A stretch of DNA of 56,943 nucleotides, from positions 1 to 56,943 of the forward strand of contig JBLNCI010000011.1 of assembly GCA_050260515.1 (NCBI GenBank), in the 5' to 3' direction. Shown in pieces: positions 1 to 9,746 of the stretch. Every line of letters starts with the position of its first letter. Positions within the stretch are counted from its first letter, which is position 1. The translations under genes were made by a program, and so were the position numbers. The notes under the pieces are model-generated. The model was not told the origin of the DNA. It saw only the letters and a list, made by a program, of their open reading frames with translations, and did no database searches. The stretch is from DATJIG01 sp050260515 (GTDB lineage: Bacteria > Pseudomonadota > Alphaproteobacteria > SMXQ01).

Positions 1-2
1 GC

Positions 3-806
3 GACGCGAAGTTCACCGTGTCGGTGGACGGCCAGCAGGTCGGCGGCACCTACACGGCGACGGCCTCGCACGCCGCCGGCCAGGTGCAGGACGTCGCCGT
101 CGCCGGCACGTTCTCGTCGGGCCCGCACACCGTCGACGTCCACTTCGTCAACGACGCGTGGGGCGGCACCGCCGCGACCGACCGCAACCTCTACGTCCAG
201 GGCATCGCCCTCAACGGAGAGGCCATGCTCGGCAGCGCCGGGACGAACAACGCCGCCAACGGCGCCCACACGACGGACGGCTCCGCGCCGATGGACATCA
301 ACGGCACGGTCAGCTTCCACACCACCGGCACCGCGACCGGCACGACGACCCCGACCACCGGCACCACGACCCCGACCACCGGCACCACCACGCCGCTGTC
401 CACGATCGTGCTCCACGTCGCGGAGGACAAGTGGAACGGCGACGCGCAGTTCCATGTGCTGGTCGACGGCCAGCAGGTGGGTGGCACCTACACGGCGACC
501 GCGTCGCACGCGGCGGGCCAGTGGCAGGATGTCACGGTGACGGGCGACTTCGGCAGCACCGGCCCGGGGCATGTCGACGTCCAGTTCGTCAACGACGCGT
601 GGGGCGGCACGGCTTCGACCGACCGCAACCTCTACGTGCAGTCGATCGACGTCAACGGCCAGCACTTCGCCGCAAACACGGCGGCGAACACCGCGCTCAA
701 CGGCATGACGCCGCCGAGCGACGGCTCCGCGCTGCTGGCGATCAACGGGACGGTGGACTTCAACGTCAACCACACCGCGGCGCCGACCGACTGGCACCTG
801 GCGTAA
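3..806 (+). CDS. C-terminal part of secreted protein with tandem CBM60-like xylan-binding modules (5' truncated)
   Basis: The reading frame is open to the left edge of the window, so the N-terminus and any catalytic domain are missing. Two copies of a module of about 110 residues are seen, each with VDGQQVGGTYTATASHAAGQ, then FVNDAWGGT and DRNLYVQ, then an INGTV strand. This pattern matches the calcium-dependent xylan-binding module family (CBM60-like) that is attached to secreted glycoside hydrolases and other extracellular proteins. The modules are joined by a Thr/Pro linker made of GTTTPTT repeats, typical of secreted multidomain enzymes. The protein ends at 806 and is followed by a strong terminator. 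A GTG at 18 is not taken as the start because the homology continues upstream of it. What the full protein does is unknown. Confidence 0.8.
   Translation, partial: DAKFTVSVDGQQVGGTYTATASHAAGQVQDVAVAGTFSSGPHTVDVHFVNDAWGGTAATDRNLYVQGIALNGEAMLGSAGTNNAANGAHTTDGSAPMDINGTVSFHTTGTATGTTTPTTGTTTPTTGTTTPLSTIVLHVAEDKWNGDAQFHVLVDGQQVGGTYTATASHAAGQWQDVTVTGDFGSTGPGHVDVQFVNDAWGGTASTDRNLYVQSIDVNGQHFAANTAANTALNGMTPPSDGSALLAINGTVDFNVNHTAAPTDWHLA
339..395 (+). repeat. 21-nt tandem repeat coding a Thr/Pro linker
   Basis: Units at 339-359 and 360-380 differ by one base and a third, partial unit runs to 395. They encode GTTTPTT repeats and sit between the two carbohydrate-binding modules, where a flexible linker is expected. 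Confidence 0.85.
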
Positions 807-860
807 GTCAGTACGCGTAAGTCGTAGCGTAAGCACTCCGGGGGTGGAGTGTTGAGAGGG

Positions 861-897
861 AAGCAGCCGTTCCGAAAGGGGCGGCTGCTTTCTCCTT
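861..897 (+). terminator. Rho-independent terminator of the CBM protein gene
   Basis: A perfect 9-bp stem, AAGCAGCCG (861-869) with CGGCTGCTT (882-890), encloses a 12-nt loop and is followed by a pyrimidine/T-rich tail to 897. It lies 55 bases after the stop codon. Confidence 0.8.
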
Positions 898-973
898 TAT
901 GGGTTTATGGGCCTTCTGTTCGGGCCTGCATCAGCGGCGGCTCCGGGTTTGACTCGGGGTCGTCAGCCGTGTA

Positions 974-988
974 GAACAAAACAAGAAC
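974..988 (+). promoter_or_regulatory. LexA (SOS) box of the imuA-imuB-dnaE2 operon
   Basis: The sequence GAAC at 974-977, seven bases, then GAAC at 985-988 is an exact match to the alphaproteobacterial LexA operator (GAAC-N7-GAAC). It lies 28 bases before the imuA ATG, where bound LexA would cover the promoter. This predicts DNA-damage induction of the whole cassette. Confidence 0.9.
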
Positions 989-1016
989 AACCCCGTCCCG
1001 AAAGCCTTCAGGCCAT

Positions 1017-1754
1017 ATGGAAAAGCCGCTGAAAATCGCGGAATTGCGCCGTCGTCTCCGGGTCCTGGAAGGCCTCGGGGAGAGCCTTGGAGGGCGTGGC
1101 GACCGGGCAGCGGCCGGCTTCGGCGTCGCCGCCATCGACGGCGCCCTGCCGGGCGGCGGCCTCGCCTCGGGCTGCCTCCATGAGGTGACGGGATCGGGCC
1201 GCGACGGGGCGGCCGGCGGCTTCGCCGCGGCCCTGCTCGGTCGGATCGCCCACGGCGACGCTCCGCTTCTGTGGTGTCGCGTCGCCACGGCGGGGAATCC
1301 GGGCGCGCCCTATCCGCCGGGGCTCGAGCGCTTCGGCATCGCCGCGGCGCGGGTGGTGTTCGTCGAGGCGCGGCGCGGCGAGGACGCGCTGTGGGCGATG
1401 GAGGAAGGGCTGCGCGCGAGCGGCGTCGCGGCGGTCTACGGCGAAGGCGTCGCGCTCGATCTCACCACCAGCCGCCGCCTGCAGCTCGCCGCGGAATCGA
1501 CCGGCAAGACCGCGCTCGCGCTGGTCCCGTCGCGGCGCGCCCCGCCGGTCACCGCGGCGACGACGCGATGGCGAGTCACCGCGCTGCCATCGCTGCCGTG
1601 CGACGGTGCGCCGCGGCCGCGCTGGCACGTCGAGCTGATCCGCTGCCGCGGCGGCAACCCGAATCGCTGGATTGTGGAGTGGAATGATGCGGCGCTTCAT
1701 TTCGATCTGGCTGCCTCACTGGCCGACGGACTGCTGGCGACATCGACGGCATGA
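1017..1754 (+). CDS. imuA: ImuA, RecA-like protein of the mutagenic translesion cassette
   Basis: 245 residues, the usual size for alphaproteobacterial ImuA. The N-terminal stretch with GFGVAAIDGALPGGGLASG and CLHEVTG is characteristic; the RecA-like fold is kept but no Walker A loop is visible. It is the first gene of the imuA-imuB-dnaE2 operon and supports error-prone synthesis by DnaE2 at DNA lesions, probably as an accessory in complex with ImuB. The ATG at 1017 lies just after the LexA box; the ribosome binding site is weak. The gene overlaps imuB by 68 bases in another frame, which suggests translational coupling. Confidence 0.88.
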   Translation: MEKPLKIAELRRRLRVLEGLGESLGGRGDRAAAGFGVAAIDGALPGGGLASGCLHEVTGSGRDGAAGGFAAALLGRIAHGDAPLLWCRVATAGNPGAPYPPGLERFGIAAARVVFVEARRGEDALWAMEEGLRASGVAAVYGEGVALDLTTSRRLQLAAESTGKTALALVPSRRAPPVTAATTRWRVTALPSLPCDGAPRPRWHVELIRCRGGNPNRWIVEWNDAALHFDLAASLADGLLATSTA

Positions 1755-3192
1755 CGGCGAGTCGGCGAGCGACCGCCCGCTCGCGCTGACGATCGCCGGC
1801 GCGGGCGGCGTGCTCCTGTTCGCGGTCGATTCCATCGCCGCGCTCGAGGGCCTCGGTCCCGGCCACACGCTCGCCGACGCCCGCGCGCTGGTGCCCGACC
1901 TGCGCACCGCGCCGGCCGATCCCGACGGCGACCGCGCGGCGCTGGCGGCGCTCGCCGACTGGTGCGTGCGCTGGAGTCCGTCGGTGTCGCTCGACGGCGA
2001 CGACGGCGTGCTGCTCGACATCACCGGCTGCACGCACCTGTTCGGCGGCGAGGAGACACTCGTCGCCGACATCGTCCACCGTCTCGCCCGCGCCGGCATC
2101 GCCGCACGCGCGGCGGCGGCGTCGACGCCGGGAGCGGCATGGGCGATGGCGCGCTTCGGCACCGCCCCCGTCGTCGCGCCGGAGGCGGCGCGCGCGTCGC
2201 TCGGGCCCCTGCCGGTGGCGGCGCTGCGGCTGCCGACCCCGGTCGTCGAGACGCTGCATCGCCTCGGACTGCGGCGCATCGCCGACCTGCTGCCGCTGCC
2301 GCGGGCGCCGCTGGTCGCTCGGTTCGGCGACACCTTGGTCCGCCGCCTCGATCAGGTGATGGGATGCGCCGACGACCTGGTGACGCCGCGCCGACCCGCG
2401 TCGCCGTGGCGCAGCCGCATGGCGTTCGCCGAGCCGATCGCGCGGCGCGAGGACATCGACAGGGCGCTCCGCGCGCTGCTCGACGATCTCTGCCCGCGCC
2501 TCGCCGAGGCGTGCCGCGGCGCACGCACGCTGGAGCTCCTGTTGTGCCGCGTCGACGGCACCGCGCAGACCATCAGTGTCGGAACCGCGCGCGCGAGCCA
2601 CGACGCCCAGCACCTCGCGCGTCTGTTCGCCGAGAAGCTCGATCGTGTCGATCCCGGCTTCGGCATCGAGACGGCGGTGCTCGACGCGGCGGCGACCGAT
2701 CCGCTGGCGCCGGAGCAGACGGCGTTCGCCGGCGAGCGGCGCAGCGACGACGATCTCGCGCCGCTGATCGACCGCCTGCGCAACCGCCTCGGCGAGCGCT
2801 CGGTGTTCCGCGTCGCCGCCGTCGACAGCCACATCCCGGAGCGCGCGGTCACCATCGCTCCGGCGCTGGGCCACGCCGAGGCACGCACCTGGCCCGACGA
2901 TCTCGCGCGCCCGATCCGTCTGCTGCCGTGCCCCGAGGCGATCGACGCCGATGTGTGCCGGTCGTCGGACGCCCTGCGGCAGTTCTCATGGCGCGGCACG
3001 CGTCATCTCGTGGCGAAGACCGAGGGCCCCGAGCGCATCGCCCCCGAATGGTGGCGCGCCGCCGCCAATGCCCGCACCCGCGACTACTACCGCATCGAGG
3101 ACGACAGCGGACGCCGCTTCTGGATCTACCGCACCGTGCCGCGCGGCACCGGCGAGACGCCGCGCTGGTACCTCCACGGCCTGTTCGCGTGA
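1687..3192 (+). CDS. imuB: ImuB, Y-family-like polymerase homologue of the mutagenic cassette
   Basis: The start at 1687 (MRRFISIWLPHWPTD) is preferred: it has GGAG seven bases upstream and matches the usual ImuB N-terminus. This gives 501 residues. The protein has the Y-family fold, but the acidic metal ligands of active Pol IV/V are absent: the first motif reads SIWLPHWPTD instead of a DMDAFF-type motif, and the SLDE-type motif reads LLDITGC. ImuB is known as a catalytically inactive hub that links ImuA, DnaE2 and the beta clamp. It is followed after 10 bases by dnaE2. An ATG at 1684 is an alternative start. Confidence 0.88.
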   Translation: MRRFISIWLPHWPTDCWRHRRHDGESASDRPLALTIAGAGGVLLFAVDSIAALEGLGPGHTLADARALVPDLRTAPADPDGDRAALAALADWCVRWSPSVSLDGDDGVLLDITGCTHLFGGEETLVADIVHRLARAGIAARAAAASTPGAAWAMARFGTAPVVAPEAARASLGPLPVAALRLPTPVVETLHRLGLRRIADLLPLPRAPLVARFGDTLVRRLDQVMGCADDLVTPRRPASPWRSRMAFAEPIARREDIDRALRALLDDLCPRLAEACRGARTLELLLCRVDGTAQTISVGTARASHDAQHLARLFAEKLDRVDPGFGIETAVLDAAATDPLAPEQTAFAGERRSDDDLAPLIDRLRNRLGERSVFRVAAVDSHIPERAVTIAPALGHAEARTWPDDLARPIRLLPCPEAIDADVCRSSDALRQFSWRGTRHLVAKTEGPERIAPEWWRAAANARTRDYYRIEDDSGRRFWIYRTVPRGTGETPRWYLHGLFA

Positions 3193-3202
3193 CCGGTCGC
3201 CA

Positions 3203-6379
<3,177 letters not shown>

Positions 6380-6396
6380 ACGATGCGCGATGCCGC

Positions 6397-6798
6397 CTAC
6401 GCGGCCCGCGTGTGGCCGAGCAGAGTCGCGCACGCGTGCCCCGCCCAGACCGCGAGCAGACACACGACGAGCGACAGCACGATGTTCGCCGCCGCCTTTC
6501 CCACGTGTCCCGCCTGGAGCATCGTCATGGTCTGCAGGCTGAACGACGAGAACGTCGTGTAGCCGCCGCAGATGCCGACCATCAGGAACTGACGCATCAG
6601 CGCGCTTCCAAACTCGCGACCGTCGGGCCCGGTGAGACCGGCAACGAAGCCGATGACAAACGACCCGGTGACGTTGGCGATGACGGTTCCCCATGGGAAC
6701 TCCGCCCCGAATGCGGCGACCGCCGCCTCGGCTAGCCAGAACCTGAGCACGCTGCCGACGGCGCCGCCGACGGCGATCCAGAGCGAGGCAATCCACAT
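6397..6798 (-). CDS. crcB: Fluoride channel CrcB/FluC
   Basis: 133 residues from the ATG at 6798 (MWIASLWIAVGGAVGS). All family signatures are visible: GGAVGSVLRFWL at the N-terminus, NVTGSFVIGFVAG, and GGYTTFSSFS in the third helix, within four predicted membrane helices. The protein is known to work as a dual-topology dimer that lets fluoride leave the cell. The frame could begin 14 codons earlier at 6840, but that segment is not membrane-like. The upstream region contains a hairpin (6813-6830) but no recognisable fluoride riboswitch. It is convergent with dnaE2 and not part of the formate operon. Confidence 0.92.
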   Translation of the reverse strand: MWIASLWIAVGGAVGSVLRFWLAEAAVAAFGAEFPWGTVIANVTGSFVIGFVAGLTGPDGREFGSALMRQFLMVGICGGYTTFSSFSLQTMTMLQAGHVGKAAANIVLSLVVCLLAVWAGHACATLLGHTRAA

Positions 6799-6883
6799 CT
6801 TTATTGTCTTATGCCGCTGATCCGAGCGGCACTTAAACACCGCCGCGCCCTACGGGCAACAGCGGCGAGGCCGGGGAAACGCG

Positions 6884-7102
6884 TCAGTGTGCCGCGGACC
6901 TCAGGGTCCGCACCGCCTTCAATGTCAGCGGGTCGAGGCCCGCCCCGCCCTTGTCGAAATGGGCGAAGATCGCCGCGCGCATGCGCGGCTCCCAGAATTT
7001 CTGGATGTGATCGGCGATGCCCGCCACCGCCTTGTCCTCCGGCTGGTGGGCGAAGAACTTGCCGATCTGGTTCGCCATATAAACGAGCTTCTCAGGCTCC
7101 AT
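6884..7102 (-). CDS. fdsD: NAD-dependent formate dehydrogenase delta subunit FdsD
   Basis: 72 residues containing the FdsD pattern MANQIGKFFA, IADHIQKFWEPRMR and GGAGLDPL. FdsD is a small cytoplasmic subunit or maturation partner of the FdsABG formate dehydrogenase. In the usual gene order (fdsGBACD) it directly follows fdhD/fdsC; here it is separated from fdhD by an OFA transporter gene, its small partner and a hairpin. The start has the weak ribosome binding site AGGTG very close to the ATG. It is the last gene of the minus-strand formate region. Confidence 0.88.
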   Translation of the reverse strand: MEPEKLVYMANQIGKFFAHQPEDKAVAGIADHIQKFWEPRMRAAIFAHFDKGGAGLDPLTLKAVRTLRSAAH

Positions 7103-7164
7103 CGCACCTACTCATCCTGTCTTGATCCGCAGTGTAAGCCGTCGCGCCGGCGGGCGCAGCGGTC

Positions 7165-7203
7165 ATGGAAGGGCCGGCTGGGTCGCCCCGGCCGGCCCTC
7201 CAT
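7165..7203 (-). terminator. GC-rich hairpin between the small transporter gene and fdsD
   Basis: Arms at 7165-7178 and 7191-7203 pair over 13 positions with one bulged base, around a core of GGGCCGGC/GCCGGCCC. There is no T-tract on either strand, so it may be an attenuator or mRNA-end stabiliser rather than a full terminator. It would lower fdsD expression relative to the transporter, or separate the two. Confidence 0.45.
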
Positions 7204-7216
7204 CACACCGTCCGCC

Positions 7217-7339
7217 CTACTCGAAGAGCTTCAGCGAGTTCACCAGCGTCTGCAGCACCCCGAGGGTGAGCGGGATGCCGACGAAGCCCCAGGCGAGGAC
7301 CAGATGCCACGTCTTCGTGCCTTCGTTCTGCGCGTTCAT
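7217..7339 (-). CDS. Small single-span partner of the OFA transporter (MFS transporter small subunit type)
   Basis: This 40-residue frame starts MNAQNEGTKTWHLVLAWG, continues FVGIPLTLGVLQTLVN and ends SLKLFE. It has one membrane helix (about residues 12-32). The start is marked by a strong GAGGAGGAG ribosome binding site that overlaps the transporter stop codon; the ATG is 11 bases after that stop. Very short proteins of this type (one helix, a WxxxGIPL motif, a basic/aromatic tail ending near KLF) are regularly found right after OFA/MFS carrier genes and are thought to be accessory subunits. The exact role is not known. Confidence 0.75.
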   Translation of the reverse strand: MNAQNEGTKTWHLVLAWGFVGIPLTLGVLQTLVNSLKLFE

Positions 7340-7350
7340 GTCGCTCCTCC

Positions 7351-8727
7351 TCACTCGGCCGCCGCGGCGGCAGTTTGCGTGTTCTTCATGTGGAAGCGCG
7401 CGTGGACGGCCTTCACGCCGAGATTGCAGAAGAAGCCGATCACGAGCAGCACCGCCATGACGTACATGGTCATGTTGTAGGCCTGCGCCTTCTCCACGCC
7501 GTGGGTCACGTTGTACTCACGGATGTAGTTGACGAGCACCGGCCCGAAGATGCCGGCCATCGACCACGCGGTGAGCAAGAGCCCGTGGATCGCGCCGACA
7601 TAGCGCGTCCCGAACATATCGCGCAGGTACGCCGGCACGGTCGCGAACCCGCCGCCGTACATGCTGATGATGATCAGGAAGCTGACGACGAACATCGGCA
7701 CGCTGCCGATCGCGCCCCAGTGCGGCACGGTCGTATACAGGATCGTGCCGAGCACGAAGAACACGAAGTAAGTGTTCTTGCGGCCGATGTAGTCCGACGT
7801 CGACGCCCAGAAGAACCGGCCGCCCATGTTGAACAGGCTCATCAGGCCGACGAAGCCCGCCGCAGCGACCGGGGTGATGTGTCCGGGGAACATCTCCTGG
7901 CTCATCGCGGAAGCCTGCCCCAGCACGCCGATGCCGGCGGTCACGTTGAGGCACAGCACCCACCAGATCAGCCAGAACTGCGGCGTCTTCAGCGCGTCGT
8001 AGACGTAGACGTTCTCGGTCGTGATCAGCTTCGTCGACTCGACCGGCGGCACGTAGCCCTCCGGCTTCCAGCCGGGCGCGGGAAGCCGCACGATGGCCGA
8101 CCCGACCATCATGAAGAAGAAATAGACGACGGCCAGGACGACGAAGGTTTCCATCACGCCGACGTGGGTCGCCGTGGAGAATTTCGACATCAGCCACACC
8201 GACAGCGGCGAGGCGATGAACGCGCCACCGCCGAAGCCCATGATGGCCATGCCCGTCGCCATGCCCGGGCGATCCGGGAACCATTTGATCAGCGTCGATA
8301 CCGGCGAGATGTAGCCGATTCCGAGGCCGATCCCGCCGAGCACGCCGTAGCCGAGATAGATCAGCCACAGGTTGTGCAGGGAGACGCCAAGCGCCGACAG
8401 CAAGAAGCCGCCCGACCAGCACAGGGCGGCGGTGAACATCGCCCGACGCGGGCCGCCCTCTTCCACCCAGCGGCCGAACACCGCCGCCGAGAAGCCGAGG
8501 AAGAAGATGGCGATGCTGAAGATCCAGCCGAGCTCGGTGAGCTTCCAGTCGCCGGGCGCCGATTGGGTGATGCCGAGCAGCTTCGTCATCGGCAGGTTGA
8601 AGACGCTGAACGCGTACGCCTGTCCGATGCAGAGATGCACGCACAGCGCCGCCGGCGGGACCATCCACCGGCTGAAGTTGGGACCGGCAACTGTGCGTTC
8701 CCGGTTGAGGAAAGAGAACAGACTCAT
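7351..8727 (-). CDS. OFA-family MFS transporter (oxalate/formate antiporter type)
   Basis: 458 residues with about 12 membrane helices. Family features include GQAYAFSVFNLPMTKLLG in helix 1, a long GGIGLGIGYISPVSTLIKWFPDRPG motif region, and GRFFWASTSDYIGRKN between the halves. OFA carriers exchange oxalate, formate or related small acids. Its position inside the formate dehydrogenase locus suggests formate (or oxalate) uptake. The ATG at 8727 follows AGGGGG. A small inverted repeat (8737-8749) sits against that ribosome binding site. 188 bases separate it from fdhD, so it may have its own promoter. Confidence 0.88.
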   Translation of the reverse strand: MSLFSFLNRERTVAGPNFSRWMVPPAALCVHLCIGQAYAFSVFNLPMTKLLGITQSAPGDWKLTELGWIFSIAIFFLGFSAAVFGRWVEEGGPRRAMFTAALCWSGGFLLSALGVSLHNLWLIYLGYGVLGGIGLGIGYISPVSTLIKWFPDRPGMATGMAIMGFGGGAFIASPLSVWLMSKFSTATHVGVMETFVVLAVVYFFFMMVGSAIVRLPAPGWKPEGYVPPVESTKLITTENVYVYDALKTPQFWLIWWVLCLNVTAGIGVLGQASAMSQEMFPGHITPVAAAGFVGLMSLFNMGGRFFWASTSDYIGRKNTYFVFFVLGTILYTTVPHWGAIGSVPMFVVSFLIIISMYGGGFATVPAYLRDMFGTRYVGAIHGLLLTAWSMAGIFGPVLVNYIREYNVTHGVEKAQAYNMTMYVMAVLLVIGFFCNLGVKAVHARFHMKNTQTAAAAAE

Positions 8728-8736
8728 TCAAACCCC

Positions 8737-8749
8737 CTGCATTTTGCAG
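8737..8749 (-). promoter_or_regulatory. Small inverted repeat touching the ribosome binding site of the OFA transporter
   Basis: CTGCA (8737-8741), three T, TGCAG (8745-8749). On the minus strand the second arm runs directly into the AGGGGG ribosome binding site. The stem is short, so a regulatory role is only a possibility. Confidence 0.25.
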
Positions 8750-8915
8750 TGCCCGTCGCCGGTCTCGTTTCGCGGACCGGTCGCCGCGCTTTTTCGGCTC
8801 GTTTACCTCCGTGGACGGGTGGAGCCGGGCCCCGTCCGGGTCTGCATCCGGGTGTCAGCGCACCCGTAAAAATGAATCTCGACGCGCGTGTCGCACCGCT
8901 CGATGACGCCTCGCC

Positions 8916-9746
8916 TCACGCCACATGCTCGGCCTCGCCGGTCGCGACGCGCCGCGGGTGGGTGAAGATCTCGAACCCATCGTCGCGTGCGATGGCGACG
9001 AGGGTGATTCCGGCAGCGTCGGCCATGCGCACGGCGAGCGCGGTCGGCGCCGAAACCGCGACCACGATCTGCGCGCCCATGGTCGCCGCCTTCTGCACCA
9101 TCTCGATCGACACCCGGCTGGTGAGCAGCACGACGCCGCGCGACACCGGCATCGCGGCGCGGGCGAGCGCACCGGCGAGCTTGTCGAGCGCGTTGTGGCG
9201 GCCGACGTCCTCGCGGACGGCGACGACGCCGCGGCCCGGCTCCCAGAACGCCGCCGCGTGTACGGCCCGCGTCTCCCGGTTGAGCGCCTGGGTTCCAGGT
9301 AGCGCTGAGATTGCGCGCGCAATCGATTGCGGGGGCAGGCGCAGGTCGCCCGTCACCGGGGCGGGGGGCTTCATCGCCTGCTCCAGGCTCTCCATGCCGC
9401 AGAGACCGCACCCGGTGACGCCGGCGAGATAGCGGCGGCGGCTGATAAACGCCTCGTTGCGGTCGTCGGGCAGCGTGATCCGCAGCTCGACCCCATTCGC
9501 CCCTGCAATGACGTCGAGCCCCCGGATCTCATCGGGCGACGCGATGATGCCTTCGTACAGGCTGAACCCGACCGCGAAATCCTCAAGATCGGCCGGCGTC
9601 GCCATCATCACCGCGTGGGTGTGACGGTTGTAGGTGAAGGCGATCGCCGTCTCCTCGGGGATGCTCCGCACCGACGGCGCGGCGCTCCCGTTCCGCCACG
9701 CCGTGCACGGGACCCGGACGATCGGCGATGGCGGGTTTTGCGTCAT
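8916..9746 (-). CDS. fdhD: Formate dehydrogenase accessory sulfurtransferase FdhD (FdsC)
   Basis: 276 residues. The active-site motif GCGLCG gives the two catalytic cysteines, C113 and C116, and the VREDVGRHNALDKL motif is the family signature. FdhD passes sulfur from a cysteine desulfurase to the bis-MGD molybdenum cofactor, which makes FdsA active. The ATG overlaps the fdsA stop by four bases (ATGA), showing translational coupling. It corresponds to FdsC in other fds operons. The C-terminal part includes HPRRVATGEAEHVA and the gene ends at 8916. Confidence 0.93.
   Translation of the reverse strand: MTQNPPSPIVRVPCTAWRNGSAAPSVRSIPEETAIAFTYNRHTHAVMMATPADLEDFAVGFSLYEGIIASPDEIRGLDVIAGANGVELRITLPDDRNEAFISRRRYLAGVTGCGLCGMESLEQAMKPPAPVTGDLRLPPQSIARAISALPGTQALNRETRAVHAAAFWEPGRGVVAVREDVGRHNALDKLAGALARAAMPVSRGVVLLTSRVSIEMVQKAATMGAQIVVAVSAPTALAVRMADAAGITLVAIARDDGFEIFTHPRRVATGEAEHVA

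Noticed and set aside
18..20. GTG at 18 as the start of the CBM protein
   Set aside because: The module similarity continues upstream to the window edge, so the gene is truncated, not started here.
2951..3202. Upstream extension of dnaE2 by 84 codons
   Set aside because: It is a shadow of the imuB reading frame with no DnaE2 similarity; MDYVELQ at 3203 matches the family N-terminus.
6799..6900. Fluoride riboswitch before crcB
   Set aside because: The region has hairpins (e.g. 6813-6830), but the conserved fluoride-riboswitch sequence blocks are not present on the minus strand.
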